This document shows positions 1 to 9,120 of a DNA stretch of 64,000 nucleotides, piece by piece. The DNA is taken from positions 2,290,001 to 2,354,000 of the forward strand of contig NZ_CP135162.1 in assembly GCF_001940165.2 (NCBI RefSeq). Reading direction: 5' to 3'. The stretch is from Roseburia sp. 831b. GTDB lineage: Bacteria > Bacillota > Clostridia > Lachnospirales > Lachnospiraceae. The notes beneath the pieces are model-generated. The model was not told where the DNA came from, did no database searches, and saw only the letters and a list, made by a program, of their open reading frames with translations. Numbering within the stretch: position 1 is the stretch's first letter; each line of letters starts with the position of its first letter. A program made the translations under genes and the position numbers.

Positions 1-973
1 GTCCTGCAATAAAATCGTAATATGCCGCCACGCCAATCATCGCTGCATTATCAGTACAAAAGATCGGCGATGGATGATAGAATTTCACACCTTTCTTTTC
101 ACAGGCCTTTCGCATCTCTTCCCGCAAAGTTCCGTTCGATGCCACTCCACCTGCAATTGCGAACTTGTCCATTCCGAATTCATCGATTGCCTTCATTGCA
201 TTTCCTACCAGAACATCCGTTACCGCTTTCTGGAAGGATGCTGCTACATCTGCCTGCACAATCTCAATGCCTTTCATCTGGCAACCGTTGAGATAATTTA
301 GTACAGAAGACTTAAGTCCACTGAAACTAAAATCATAAGGACCGTCTACAATTTTGGCTCTTGGGAATTCCATCGCGTGCGGATTGCCTTCCTGTGCCAC
401 TTTCTCAATCTTCGGTCCACCCGGATATCCCAGACCAATCGCTCTTGCCACTTTATCAAACGCCTCGCCTGCTGCATCATCTCTGGTTCTGCCTAGTATC
501 TCATATTTTCCATAATCCAATACTTTCACCAGATGTGTATGTCCGCCAGAAACCACAAGGCATAAAAATGGTGGCTCTAGCTCCAGGTTTTCAATATAAT
601 TGGCGCTAATATGTCCTTCGATATGATGTACTCCTACTAATGGGATATTTTTTGCATAACTGATTGCCTTTGCTTCTGCAACACCAACCAACAGGGCACC
701 CACAAGCCCCGGACCATATGTGACACCGATCGCGTCAATCTCATCTAACGTCGTGTCGGCGTCTTTTAATGCCTGCTCAATCACCTGGTTTATTTTTTCG
801 ATATGTTTTCTAGAAGCAATTTCAGGCACTACTCCACCGTATAAGGTATGTAATGCAATCTGTGATGAGATTACATTGGATCTGACATCTCGCCCATTCA
901 CAACTACGGCTGCTGCCGTTTCATCACAAGAACTCTCTATTGCCAAAATTTTTACTTCATTGTTGCCCTTCAT
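1..973 (-). CDS. tsaD: tRNA N6-adenosine threonylcarbamoyltransferase TsaD (3' end cut by window)
   Basis: TsaD transfers the threonylcarbamoyl group onto A37 of ANN-decoding tRNAs, acting with TsaB and TsaE, both encoded upstream in the same operon. The start reads [19 protein letters not shown], the ASKHA nucleotide-binding opening of the family. Further in are the paired metal-ligand histidines (VGVHHIEGH), the SGGHTHL loop, [10 protein letters not shown] and AGGVASN. About 324 codons are inside the window and the C-terminus is missing. The ATG overlaps the stop of the preceding gene as ATGA (970-973), so translation is probably coupled. Family assignment is secure. Confidence 0.96.
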   Translation of the reverse strand, partial: MKGNNEVKILAIESSCDETAAAVVVNGRDVRSNVISSQIALHTLYGGVVPEIASRKHIEKINQVIEQALKDADTTLDEIDAIGVTYGPGLVGALLVGVAEAKAISYAKNIPLVGVHHIEGHISANYIENLELEPPFLCLVVSGGHTHLVKVLDYGKYEILGRTRDDAAGEAFDKVARAIGLGYPGGPKIEKVAQEGNPHAMEFPRAKIVDGPYDFSFSGLKSSVLNYLNGCQMKGIEIVQADVAASFQKAVTDVLVGNAMKAIDEFGMDKFAIAGGVASNGTLREEMRKACEKKGVKFYHPSPIFCTDNAAMIGVAAYYDFIAG

Positions 974-1542
974 TTTGAAGAATCTCCTTCTATCTGATAG
1001 AATACCAGAATCTTCCAGTTTCCATCGTCATCTTTTCTTAATACATATTGTTGATTCGTGCGCGTAAACTCATTCTTTTGTTTTACAAAATAGGAAGCTG
1101 TCACATAGGCACACTCATCCCCATCTATCGTCTTATACTCTACATCATTACTGCCACACACGGAAGTCTGCGAAATCGTCTTGGAATTTTCCGCATAAGA
1201 CGCAATATCCGCTTTTAGCGACTGCAAAAACTGATCTCTTGGATTGTTTTCCAGTAACTCATTGTCCATAAGCATTCTTGCCTGGTCTGCTAATTCTTCT
1301 AACTGCTCGTCTGTGTAATCACCATCATAGTAGCATTTCAAAATACGGTTGTAAAATTTGATAACTTCACGCGGCGTTGACGGATAGTCATTTTTCAAAT
1401 CTTTGGTAATAAGCTTATCCGTCTCTGTTAATGTCACTTTTTCCTCTGTACTTGCTGTGTTTTTTGCAGACAGATAATAATAGTAACCTACAATCAGACT
1501 AATACAAATAATAGAAACCACCAAAACACGAACTTTTTTCAT
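970..1542 (-). CDS. Membrane-anchored conserved protein of unknown function
   Basis: About 190 residues with one N-terminal membrane segment ([19 protein letters not shown], near residues 5-23) followed by an extracytoplasmic domain of about 165 residues. I chose the ATG at 1542 because GAGG lies six bases upstream; an ATG at 1554 overlaps the rnz stop but has a poor ribosome site. The outer domain has mixed helix and strand and ends in [15 protein letters not shown], resembling small NTF2-like or DUF6715-type proteins of Lachnospiraceae; that comparison is from memory. It lies between rnz and tsaD in the operon, which gives no functional clue. Confidence 0.75.
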   Translation of the reverse strand: MKKVRVLVVSIICISLIVGYYYYLSAKNTASTEEKVTLTETDKLITKDLKNDYPSTPREVIKFYNRILKCYYDGDYTDEQLEELADQARMLMDNELLENNPRDQFLQSLKADIASYAENSKTISQTSVCGSNDVEYKTIDGDECAYVTASYFVKQKNEFTRTNQQYVLRKDDDGNWKILVFYQIEGDSSK

Positions 1543-1550
1543 AGGACACC

Positions 1551-2489
1551 TCATTTCTCCGGTTGACTGTTGCAACCAGCTTCATCATCGAACATCAGTT
1601 CCACACTCTTTCCGTCTTTTCCAAGATAAGATGATTCAAATATCTTGCGTACCTGTGGCATATATTCTTCTGCCCTCACAAGGGAAGGTGAAAAATGCGT
1701 CAGCCACATTTCTTTTACGTTCGCCTTCGCTGCGACATCCGCTGCCTCGTAGAACGTCATGTGTTTGTATTGTTTTGCTTTTGCTATCTTTTCTTTTTCT
1801 GCATACATACCTTCACAGATAAGCAAATCAGACTGGCCCGCCGAACGAACCAGCGACTCTGTCGGTCTTGTGTCGGTACAGTAAGTCACTTTGATTCCCT
1901 TTCGCTGTGGTCCTAACACCATATCCGGGGTATAAGTCTTGCCATCTTCTGTCACACTTTCCCCACGCTGAAGAACGCTCCAGTATTTCTTTGGAATCTG
2001 GTGCTCATTCGCACGCTCTACCTCAAATCTTCCTGCCCGCTTAATTTCCACAGAGTAGCCATAACAGGTAATGTTATGATTGACACGGAATGCATGAATC
2101 TGATATCCATTCAATTCCAAGTCCACTTCCGGCTCTGTAAGCTCAATATATTTTATTTCAAAAGGGAGTTCCGGTGCAATCATGCGAAGTGCACCGACTA
2201 CCCTTTCCAATCCTTTTGGTCCCACCATCGTAAGCGGTTCGGTTCGGTCTGCATTTCCCATGGTAAGAAGCAGTCCCGGCAACCCACTGATATGATCCGC
2301 ATGATAATGTGTAAAACAAATGACGTCAATCGGTTTAAACGAAAGACCTTTTTCCTTGATTGCAATCTGCGTTCCCTCACCACAGTCAATCAACAGACTG
2401 CTGCCGTTATAACGCATCATCGCCGCTGTTAACCAACGATTTGGAAGCGGCATCATTCCCGCCGTTCCTAAAAGACAAACGTCTAACAT
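1551..2489 (-). CDS. rnz: Ribonuclease Z
   Basis: Ribonuclease Z is the metallo-beta-lactamase-fold endonuclease that matures tRNA 3' ends. The 312-residue protein matches the usual bacterial length of about 305-320. It opens with MLDVCLLGTAGMMPLPNR and carries the zinc motif FTHYHADHISGLPGLL near residues 60-75, a later CTDTRP motif holding a metal-ligand aspartate, and the C-terminal LTHFSP histidine motif. It sits in the tsa/rimI operon, 10 bp after the zinc-ribbon gene, so two tRNA-processing functions (t6A and 3' maturation) share a transcript. Confidence 0.95.
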   Translation of the reverse strand: MLDVCLLGTAGMMPLPNRWLTAAMMRYNGSSLLIDCGEGTQIAIKEKGLSFKPIDVICFTHYHADHISGLPGLLLTMGNADRTEPLTMVGPKGLERVVGALRMIAPELPFEIKYIELTEPEVDLELNGYQIHAFRVNHNITCYGYSVEIKRAGRFEVERANEHQIPKKYWSVLQRGESVTEDGKTYTPDMVLGPQRKGIKVTYCTDTRPTESLVRSAGQSDLLICEGMYAEKEKIAKAKQYKHMTFYEAADVAAKANVKEMWLTHFSPSLVRAEEYMPQVRKIFESSYLGKDGKSVELMFDDEAGCNSQPEK

Positions 2490-2499
2490 GGATTCTCCT

Positions 2500-2730
2500 T
2501 TACAAGTACTCTGTTATTTCACTTTTGTCGGGAGGCAATAAAAATCCTTTCGTCCATTTATCGTAACAGGCTTCACACAAATCGATTGTGTGGATTTCTC
2601 CATCCTTCTGGCCGGAAAAATATCCCCATGTCTTTTCTATGGAAAGAAACTCTTTTTTGTTCTGCTCCTCCTGACAGCAGATGACTCTGCCACACTGGTT
2701 ACAAATAATCTGATTTCCTTTTCGACTCAT
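2500..2730 (-). CDS. Small zinc-ribbon protein of unknown function
   Basis: A 76-residue protein starting MSRKGNQIICNQCGRV. The start at 2730 has GGAGGA four bases upstream; an earlier in-frame Met at 2757 lacks such a site. It carries two cysteine pairs, CNQCG near residue 10 and CEAC near residue 53, plus a CC pair, the pattern of a small treble-clef or zinc-ribbon fold. It has no signal peptide and no membrane segment. It is co-oriented between rimI and rnz. I do not recognise a function; a nucleic-acid or protein-binding role is only a guess from the zinc motif. Confidence 0.7.
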   Translation of the reverse strand: MSRKGNQIICNQCGRVICCQEEQNKKEFLSIEKTWGYFSGQKDGEIHTIDLCEACYDKWTKGFLLPPDKSEITEYL

Positions 2731-2828
2731 AGGCTCCTCCTGCCATACATGGCACATCTTTTCACTGGTATGTCAAATTGTTTCCATCCTTATTATATCG
2801 GACAGTTCCTGTGCCTGAATAGAGGAAA

Positions 2829-3266
2829 TTACTGGCCATATATCATAATATAGGCATCTTCTTTCGGTTTTTCATAGAAGTTCGGGCGGACACCACAATT
2901 GCGGAATCCGTTTCTCTCATAGAGACGAATCGCGCTCTCGTTCGATACTCTTACTTCTAACACCAGCCTGCCAATGGAACGCTTCTCTGCCTCGGCCAAA
3001 ACCGCCTTAATCAGCTGTGCACCCACTCCACGGCAGCGCTCTGTCTGTGCCACTGCTACATTTGTGATTTCCCCTTCATCAATTGAGACAATCATCCCGC
3101 AGTAACCTATGATTTTATTCTGCTCCTCTGCCACGAAAAAAACGGCATGGCCGGAATTTAAGGATTCTTCAAATCCTTTTTTGCTCCATGGCATGGAAAA
3201 AATCTCTCGTTCTAATGCACTGACCGCCTCTGTATCTTTCAATTGCATCGTTCTTACGGTAATCAT
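2829..3266 (-). CDS. rimI: Ribosomal protein bS18-alanine N-acetyltransferase RimI
   Basis: A 145-residue GNAT acetyltransferase. The acetyl-CoA pyrophosphate loop appears as RCRGVGAQLI near residue 80, followed by LEVRVSNESAIRLYERNGF, the signature that separates RimI from generic GNATs. It would acetylate protein N-termini, classically ribosomal protein S18. Its ATG overlaps the tsaB stop as ATGA at 3263-3266. The tsaE-tsaB-rimI-tsaD linkage is common in Firmicutes and supports the name. Confidence 0.92.
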   Translation of the reverse strand: MITVRTMQLKDTEAVSALEREIFSMPWSKKGFEESLNSGHAVFFVAEEQNKIIGYCGMIVSIDEGEITNVAVAQTERCRGVGAQLIKAVLAEAEKRSIGRLVLEVRVSNESAIRLYERNGFRNCGVRPNFYEKPKEDAYIMIYGQ

Positions 3267-3970
3267 TGCTGTTGATCCTTTTCTAATCTCTCCCGCTCTG
3301 CCTGGGAAAGTCTTAAATATTCTGGTTTATGTTCCTCTGCGGTCTCAATACGGCCTTCCTTAAAATACTGCATTCCAAGGACTGCCACTGCGCCTGCCCT
3401 TTGCTTATTCATATGTGCCGGTGCAAACAGGTACGGTACTTTGCAGTTTTCTTTCAGATAATCCCGAAAGACCGGTACTCCATCTCCCAAAAAGACAACC
3501 GATTGTCCTATTGTATTAATTTTTCCTACAATTTCATCAATTCCAACTGCACACTGCTCTAGCACAACCTCCATCTTATCTCCATCAAATCGGTAAAGAC
3601 CCGTGTAAGTCTGATTTCTTCTCGCATCCATCAACGGACATACCATATCCCGGTATCCGACAAGGTTATAGGCAATACCATCCACGGTTGGCACATTTAC
3701 AATTGGCTTTTTTAACGCCAATCCTAATCCCTTCGCTGTTGCAGAACCAATTCGAAGTCCGGTAAAAGACCCTGGTCCCCCTGCAATCGCAATGGCATCG
3801 ATGCTATTAAGGTCCAATTCAATCATTTTGGCAATCTCATCTAACATAGGCAGCAAAGTCTGAGAATGTGTTTTCTTATAATTGACGGTATATTCTCCTA
3901 ACAGATTATCATCCTCTACGATTGCCACACTTGCAACCAGCCCAGAGCTGTCTAATCCTAATATTTTCAT
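3263..3970 (-). CDS. tsaB: tRNA threonylcarbamoyladenosine biosynthesis protein TsaB
   Basis: TsaB is the inactive ASKHA paralogue that dimerises with TsaD in the t6A complex. The 235-residue protein opens MKILGLDSSGLVASVAI and has the diagnostic AGGPGSFTGLRIG motif near residues 64-76, then a degenerate C-terminal half. Length is normal (about 220-240). It begins 16 bp after tsaE and overlaps rimI by four bases. Confidence 0.95.
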   Translation of the reverse strand: MKILGLDSSGLVASVAIVEDDNLLGEYTVNYKKTHSQTLLPMLDEIAKMIELDLNSIDAIAIAGGPGSFTGLRIGSATAKGLGLALKKPIVNVPTVDGIAYNLVGYRDMVCPLMDARRNQTYTGLYRFDGDKMEVVLEQCAVGIDEIVGKINTIGQSVVFLGDGVPVFRDYLKENCKVPYLFAPAHMNKQRAGAVAVLGMQYFKEGRIETAEEHKPEYLRLSQAERERLEKDQQQ

Positions 3971-3986
3971 TTCACTTCATACCCTT

Positions 3987-4430
3987 CTATTTTTCTTTGT
4001 CAACAATCGTAATCTTACGATAATCAAATCCTTTTTCCAAATCCTTTTCAATCGTAATCTCACGGCGCTTTTCGGGCAGGATTTCCTCGATAAGGTTCGC
4101 CCACTCAATCATGGTTAATCCCTGGCCATAAAAATAGTCTTCGTAACCAATCTCATCCATCTCTTCAATATCGCTAATCCGGTACACATCAAAATGGTAA
4201 AACGGCATACGCCCTTCTTCATAAACCTGCACGATTGTAAAAGTCGGGCTGCAGATTGGTTCCTGAATTCCAAGTCCATCCGCTATTCCCTGTGTCAGCA
4301 CCGTTTTTCCAACGCCCAAATCACCGACTAACGTATATACCTCCCCTGGCAAAGCTTTTTCGCCAAGCTCTTTTCCAAGCGCATGTGTCTCTTCCCAGGA
4401 GTTTGTCTCATAGATTTTTACTTTTTCCAT
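3987..4430 (-). CDS. tsaE: tRNA threonylcarbamoyladenosine biosynthesis ATPase TsaE
   Basis: TsaE is the small P-loop ATPase that drives turnover of the TsaBD complex. The 147-residue protein has the Walker A motif GDLGVGKT near residues 37-44, SPTFTIVQVY after it, and the FHFDVYRI-type strand (YHFDVYRISD) with the conserved MIEWANLIEEILPE near the end. It follows the YcxB-like gene after 11 bp and leads into tsaB. Confidence 0.96.
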   Translation of the reverse strand: MEKVKIYETNSWEETHALGKELGEKALPGEVYTLVGDLGVGKTVLTQGIADGLGIQEPICSPTFTIVQVYEEGRMPFYHFDVYRISDIEEMDEIGYEDYFYGQGLTMIEWANLIEEILPEKRREITIEKDLEKGFDYRKITIVDKEK

Positions 4431-4441
4431 CTTCTCTACCT

Positions 4442-4939
4442 TTATTTCATATTGACACGATACTTTTCTAATTTCTGTTTTGCAAGCTCTGCCACCTTAT
4501 CGTACTGTGCCCCTAACTGTTCCCTTGGAATCACATACGCATTCAGCCTTGTACTGTAAATCAGTACATTGCTCTTTGTGGAAACCATCTTATAAACCTG
4601 CTCCCATGGCAAAACTGCGCTTTCCCCGCCCTGTGAGACATGCACACCATCCTCCTCTAAGGAATAATGTAACACACCTTTTAGAACCTCCGATGTTGCA
4701 ATGGCATGTTTCGAGCGCATCCATAACGTAACTGGCATATAAACAAGAAAAAGAATTCCAAAACATACATATAATATGGTGTATGTCATCTCAACCTTTC
4801 CACGTGTAAGAACTGCTGCGATAAAAACAAAAATTGCAATCACAATCGACATAATTCCATGAAAGCCGGAATAGGTCTGGTACATATTAAAACGATACAT
4901 ATCCTTTGGCTGTAATTTGATATCAAATTCTATTGGCAT
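4442..4939 (-). CDS. YcxB-like membrane protein
   Basis: About 165 residues starting MPIEFDIKLQPKDMYRF at 4939, chosen because AGGAGG lies seven bases upstream; an in-frame Met at 4960 is less likely. Two membrane segments lie near residues 28-45 and 55-75. A cytoplasmic C-terminal part contains DGVHVSQGGESAVLPWEQVYKM and VIPREQL, the pattern of the YcxB-like domain, a PH-like fold seen in many Firmicutes membrane proteins. Function is unknown. It is the first gene of the tsa operon, with a TATACT -10 candidate at 4969-4974 just upstream. Confidence 0.75.
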   Translation of the reverse strand: MPIEFDIKLQPKDMYRFNMYQTYSGFHGIMSIVIAIFVFIAAVLTRGKVEMTYTILYVCFGILFLVYMPVTLWMRSKHAIATSEVLKGVLHYSLEEDGVHVSQGGESAVLPWEQVYKMVSTKSNVLIYSTRLNAYVIPREQLGAQYDKVAELAKQKLEKYRVNMK

Positions 4940-4984
4940 ATCGTAACCTCCTGTATACATCTATCGAAAGTATAGCATTTTTTA

Positions 4985-5017
4985 CGCAAAAAGAAAAGAC
5001 GCTAATCTCTTAGCGCC
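4985..5017 (-). terminator. Intrinsic terminator of ribU
   Basis: Perfect inverted repeat CGCTAA/TTAGCG at 5000-5015 with a four-base loop, followed on the minus strand by CTTTTCTTTTT. It lies about 15 bp after the ribU stop and separates ribU from the tsa operon. Confidence 0.85.
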
Positions 5018-5031
5018 CTTTCTTTGGTCTT

Positions 5032-5655
5032 TTAAGCATTTCTTCCTTTTAAAATCGGAGAAATGTGTTTGTAAATCAAAAATGTAATCACAACAGATAA
5101 CAATCCTTTTACCATGGTAAATGGAAGGTTAAAGCAGATTAAACACTGTAAAATAGATTTCATCTGTGGCAAAATCGCCTGATAAGCATTTAAAATGGTT
5201 TCTTTAGGCATGAAGTTGTAGTAAAACGGATAAACCAATAAGTAATTCGACACGATACTGAACACGCCCATGAACAAATCGCCAAGTAAAGAACCGATAA
5301 GAGCGCTTTTTCTTGACTTCTTGTGCTTATAAATCAAACCTGCCGGCACGACAAAGGCTGCTCCTAAAAGGAAATTGGAAAGTTCCCCCACACCGCCTGT
5401 TGTGGTAATTGCAAGATGAAGTACATTTTTAAGTAAACAGATGAGTACACCACAAAGAGGTCCCATCGCAAAAGATCCAATCAATGCCGGGAGTTCGGAT
5501 AAATCCATCTTGATGAATTCCGGCATAATAAACGGAACGCTAAAATCAAAAAACATTAAAATGTATGCGATTGCTGTCAGCATCGCTGTTACGGTCAGGT
5601 AACGCACGTTTACCCTTTTGTGTGTGTTGGTGTTTGTTGTTGTCTGCATATCCAT
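5032..5655 (-). CDS. ribU: ECF transporter S component for riboflavin, RibU
   Basis: RibU is the membrane substrate-binding subunit that captures riboflavin for the shared ECF module (EcfA, EcfA', EcfT, not in this window). The 207-residue protein has about six membrane helices. It carries the loop EFIKMDLSELPALIGSFAMG near residue 45 and the KNVLHLAITTTGGVGELSNF segment, both typical of RibU. The ATG at 5655 has AGGAG eight bases upstream; a GTG at 5664 touches that site and is rejected as the start. The FMN riboswitch and terminator directly upstream confirm the substrate. Confidence 0.93.
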   Translation of the reverse strand: MDMQTTTNTNTHKRVNVRYLTVTAMLTAIAYILMFFDFSVPFIMPEFIKMDLSELPALIGSFAMGPLCGVLICLLKNVLHLAITTTGGVGELSNFLLGAAFVVPAGLIYKHKKSRKSALIGSLLGDLFMGVFSIVSNYLLVYPFYYNFMPKETILNAYQAILPQMKSILQCLICFNLPFTMVKGLLSVVITFLIYKHISPILKGRNA

Positions 5656-5735
5656 GATATTCACTCCTTTTTTGAAAATAGAATTCCATCTGCCAGTATT
5701 TCTAAGGAGTTGCGAAGTGATTTCCTAACAGAAAC

Positions 5736-5766
5736 AAAAAGCCCCAAATCCTTGTGGATCCGGGGC
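5736..5766 (-). terminator. Riboswitch-controlled intrinsic terminator upstream of ribU
   Basis: An 11-bp stem (two G-T pairs) at 5741-5766 with an ACAA loop, followed on the minus strand by TTTTTG. It lies between the FMN aptamer and ribU, as expected of a transcription-attenuating FMN riboswitch that turns the transporter off when FMN is high. Confidence 0.85.
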
Positions 5767-5826
5767 ATCTCTTTTCACTTCAACAAGCCTTTGTAACTCT
5801 CACTCTGTTACATTCAGCTCTTAGCT

Positions 5827-6032
5827 ACTTCTTCTCTCATCCAGACTATACTGTCGGTTCCGGATTCTCACCGGATCAATCGTTTGCACGACTCACGGAC
5901 TTGCTAAGGAACACCGGAAAGCCACCTTGTGCCTTCCTGTCTTCTAGCTATCACCGTCGGTCGGGAATCTGTCGGATTGCAATTCAACTACAATTGTTAT
6001 TGCATCTTCCATCACCCTGCCCCGAAGAAACT
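5827..6032 (-). promoter_or_regulatory. FMN riboswitch (RFN element)
   Basis: Read on the minus strand, the RFN consensus blocks appear in order: CTTCGGGGCAGGGTGA near 6028, CCCGACCGACGGTGATAG near 5960, an accessory helix around 5900-5945, GTGAGAATCCGGAACCGACA near 5870 and GTATAGTCTGGATGAGAGAA near 5835. This is the complete FMN aptamer. It sits 170 bp upstream of ribU with a terminator between, so FMN binding should stop transcription. Confidence 0.96.
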
Positions 6033-6075
6033 CTATATTCATTTTCTATTTTTACATAATATTTTATGCACTTAC

Positions 6076-6104
6076 ATTGTATGCGCACACGGATGTGATG
6101 TCAA
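6076..6104 (-). promoter_or_regulatory. Sigma-A-type promoter of the riboswitch-ribU transcript
   Basis: TTGACA (6099-6104 on the complement), a 17-bp spacer and TACAAT (6076-6081). It starts about 40 nt before the aptamer. Confidence 0.8.
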
Positions 6105-6122
6105 TAGGAATCTCTTCCTTTT

Positions 6123-8444
6123 TTAAGAATCTAATTTAATGCCGTCAAAGAAACTGTTTCCCTTGTGTCCTCTGTCATTTTTTCTGCGGTCGTTCTGATT
6201 CTTTCCATTCTGCGAACGGTTCTTGTTGGTATTGCGATTTGAATTCTTTTCTTTTTCCTTTTCTTTTCGCTCTTCCTTCTTCTGTGCTTCCGGCTTTCCA
6301 CCACCAATTTTCATGGTAAGCTGGATACGCTGCTTTTTCAAATCAACGGAAAGCACCTGGACGTCCACAACATCCCCTACACTGACTGTTTCTAATGGGT
6401 GTGAAATATAGCGGTCACAAATTTCTGAAATGTGCACAAGACCATCCTGGTGAACACCGATATCGACAAATGCACCGAAATCGATTACGTTACGGACAGT
6501 TCCCTTTAATACCATTCCCGGTGTTAAATCTTTCATTTCTAAGACATCGCTTCGCAAAATTGGCTTTGGCATGTCCTCACGTGGGTCACGCGCTGGTTTT
6601 TCCAACTCTTTTACAATATCCTGTAACGTAATTTCGCCAATGCCAAGTTCTTCGGCAAGCTGTTTGTAATCTGCGATTTTCTTTGAAATGCCATCTAACT
6701 TACGCTTTTTGACATCTTCCATCGTATAGCCAAGCTTGTCTAATAATTTCTTGGTTGCATCGTAGCTCTCCGGGTGGACACCTGTTGCATCCAGCGGATT
6801 TTTACCTTCTAAGATTCGCATGAAACCGGCACACTGTTCATAAGCTTTTGGTCCAAGTTTTGCAACTTTTAAAAGCTGGGAACGGGACTCAAATTTTCCA
6901 TTTTCTTCCCGGTAAGTCACGATATTTTTGGCGATCGCTTTGCTGATACCGGAAATATATTCGAGTAAGGATGCGGACGCTGTATTTAAGTCGACCCCTA
7001 CTTTATTCACACAGTCCTCCACAACTCCGCTTAACGCTTCGCTGAGTTTCTTCTGGTTCATATCATGCTGATACTGACCGACACCGATGGATTTTGGATC
7101 TATTTTTACAAGTTCTGCCAGTGGGTCCTGTAAACGTCTTGCCATAGAAGTCGCACTTCTTTGTCCTACGTCAAAGTTCGGGAACTCCTCGGTTGCAAGT
7201 TTGCTCGCGGAATAAACGGATGCTCCTGCCTCATTTACAATGATGTACTGTACTTTTACCGGAATCTCTTTTAACAAATCCACAATAATCTGTTCGGATT
7301 CACGGGAGGCGGTTCCATTTCCAAGGGAAATTAAGGTAATGTGATATTTGGAAATCAGTTTCTTTAGAACAACTTTTGCCTCTTCTACCTTATTCTGTGG
7401 TGCGGTCGGGTAAATGACTGCCGTATCTAATACTTTTCCGGTCGGATCTACCACTGCAAGCTTACATCCGGTACGGAATGCCGGGTCCCATCCTAACACA
7501 ACCTGGTTTGCAATTGGCGGCTGCATCAAAAGCTGCTCTAAGTTCTTGCCAAACACCTTGATTGCACCATCCTCTGCGCGCTCGGTAAGGTCACTTCGAA
7601 TTTCACGCTCGATTGCAGGTCCGATTAATCTGGAATATGCATCTGCAACCACTTCTTTTAAGACAGGGGTCGTCTCTTTATTGTCATTTGTTATAACTTT
7701 TTTCTCTAAATACTGTAAAATATCTTCTTCCGGAGCCTCGATTTTTACCGTTAAAATCTTCTCTGCTTCTCCACGGTTTAACGCAAGGATTCGATGACCT
7801 GCCAGTTTTGCAACCGGCTCATCAAATTCGTAATACATCTCATAAACAGATTCTGCTTCCGGATCTTTTGCTGTGGAGGTAATCCGTCCCTTTTTAACCG
7901 TTAAATCACGGATATGAATACGGTAATCTGCCTCGTCGGAAATGGACTCTGCGATGATATCCTTCGCTCCGGCGATTGCGTCCTCTTGGGATGCAACCTC
8001 TTTTTCCGGATTTACGAATTTGGCTGCCTCTTCTAACAGGGATGTTGTAAGATTCTGTGCCAAAATCAGCTCTGCAAGTGGCTCTAAGCCTTTTTCTTTT
8101 GCAATCGTCGCACGTGTTCTACGTTTCGGACGATATGGACGATACAAATCCTCTACAACCACAAGCGTTTCGGCTGCTAAAATCTGACTTTTTAATTCTT
8201 CTGTCAGTTTTCCCTGCTCTTCGATGGTCTTTAAAACGGTCTCTTTCTTCTCCTCTAAATTGCGCAGATAATTCAGTCTGTCGTATAAATTACGGAGCAC
8301 CTCATCATTTAATGCTCCGGTTACTTCTTTTCGATAACGGGCAATAAACGGGATGGTGTTCCCTTCATCAATCAATTTTACTGCGGCATCTGCCTGACTT
8401 TTCTTAATTCCGAGTTCCTCGGCAATTTTTGCTATGATATCCAT
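6123..8444 (-). CDS. tex: Tex-family RNA-binding transcription accessory protein
   Basis: A 773-residue Tex protein, the normal length for the family. In order: an N-terminal helical Tex domain (IAKIAEELGIKKSQ onwards), a YqgF/RNase H-like domain (VVLGWDPAFRTGCKLAVVD, near residue 320), a helix-hairpin-helix region (NTASASLLEYISGISKAIA, near residue 490) and a C-terminal S1 domain (LTPGMVLKGTVRNVIDFGAFVDIGVHQDGLVHISEI). A basic, lysine- and asparagine-rich tail follows. The ATG at 8444 has GAGG six bases upstream. The exact role of Tex is not settled; links to RNA polymerase and RNA quality control are known. It is monocistronic with its own promoter. Confidence 0.95.
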   Translation of the reverse strand: MDIIAKIAEELGIKKSQADAAVKLIDEGNTIPFIARYRKEVTGALNDEVLRNLYDRLNYLRNLEEKKETVLKTIEEQGKLTEELKSQILAAETLVVVEDLYRPYRPKRRTRATIAKEKGLEPLAELILAQNLTTSLLEEAAKFVNPEKEVASQEDAIAGAKDIIAESISDEADYRIHIRDLTVKKGRITSTAKDPEAESVYEMYYEFDEPVAKLAGHRILALNRGEAEKILTVKIEAPEEDILQYLEKKVITNDNKETTPVLKEVVADAYSRLIGPAIEREIRSDLTERAEDGAIKVFGKNLEQLLMQPPIANQVVLGWDPAFRTGCKLAVVDPTGKVLDTAVIYPTAPQNKVEEAKVVLKKLISKYHITLISLGNGTASRESEQIIVDLLKEIPVKVQYIIVNEAGASVYSASKLATEEFPNFDVGQRSATSMARRLQDPLAELVKIDPKSIGVGQYQHDMNQKKLSEALSGVVEDCVNKVGVDLNTASASLLEYISGISKAIAKNIVTYREENGKFESRSQLLKVAKLGPKAYEQCAGFMRILEGKNPLDATGVHPESYDATKKLLDKLGYTMEDVKKRKLDGISKKIADYKQLAEELGIGEITLQDIVKELEKPARDPREDMPKPILRSDVLEMKDLTPGMVLKGTVRNVIDFGAFVDIGVHQDGLVHISEICDRYISHPLETVSVGDVVDVQVLSVDLKKQRIQLTMKIGGGKPEAQKKEERKEKEKEKNSNRNTNKNRSQNGKNQNDRRKNDRGHKGNSFFDGIKLDS

Positions 8445-8483
8445 TCTAATCCTCACTTCTGTATCATTCTAATCTCGTTTTCT

Positions 8484-8512
8484 ATTATAGTAAAAAAGGA
8501 CACGTTCTTCAA
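8484..8512 (-). promoter_or_regulatory. Promoter of tex
   Basis: TTGAAG (8507-8512 on the complement), a 17-bp spacer and a perfect TATAAT (8484-8489), 40 bp before the tex ATG. Confidence 0.75.
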
Positions 8513-8524
8513 GAATAGGTTTCC

Positions 8525-8962
8525 TTATCCAATCTTCGCCAAAACATCCACGCCAAGTCCAAGCAGCAGGGCATCTTTTACGATGACATTGATTCCAATA
8601 ATCACAAGCGAAATCCATAGATAGCAGTCGCGGTAACGCATCCCGATTCTCACTTTTCCTCTGGAGAGACGCTCGATCGTCTGGCTAAGCAAAAACCATC
8701 CTCCAACTACAAATGTATATGGAACAAAGGGGTGATAGAGAAAAGATTTTATAAAATGTCCTTGCAACAGGGCAATGGACGCCCTTGTTCCACCGCACCC
8801 CGGACAGTATATCCCTGTCAACTGATGAAACACGCACGGGAGTAAAAATTTCCCAAGGTGAAATCCTAGTTTTTCTGCGAAAAGCCAATATAAAAATCCA
8901 ACTCCAATAACGCACCAGCCTGCCACAAACAGCCCGTTCTCTATTTTTTTCTCTTGTACCAT
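8525..8962 (-). CDS. DUF2752 membrane protein
   Basis: A 145-residue protein with about three membrane helices. The diagnostic DUF2752 motif CPGCGGTRASIALLQGHF sits near residues 55-72, after the YWLFAEKLGFHLGKFLLPCVFHQLTG segment. The CPGCG pair may bind metal or form a disulfide, but the function of the family is unknown. It is divergent from the DUF975 gene. Confidence 0.8.
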   Translation of the reverse strand: MVQEKKIENGLFVAGWCVIGVGFLYWLFAEKLGFHLGKFLLPCVFHQLTGIYCPGCGGTRASIALLQGHFIKSFLYHPFVPYTFVVGGWFLLSQTIERLSRGKVRIGMRYRDCYLWISLVIIGINVIVKDALLLGLGVDVLAKIG

Positions 8963-9055
8963 ACATTTTTTTGCTCTCTTTCCTACCTGTTTTATCCAAA
9001 ATCAAGTATCTTTCTAACCTATCATACTTGGAAGTATTTGCTTTGTCAAAATTTG

Positions 9056-9084
9056 TTGGCATTTTCTTTTTTTTCATATATAAT
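9056..9084 (+). promoter_or_regulatory. Promoter of the DUF975-permease operon
   Basis: TTGGCA (9056-9061), a 17-bp spacer and a perfect TATAAT (9079-9084), 37 bp before the ATG. Confidence 0.75.
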
Positions 9085-9120
9085 AGCAAAAGAATGTAAA
9101 ATAAGGAGTCGAATCCAATC

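Noticed and set aside
7414..7797. 127-codon plus-strand ORF
   Set aside because: Antisense shadow of tex with low-complexity composition.
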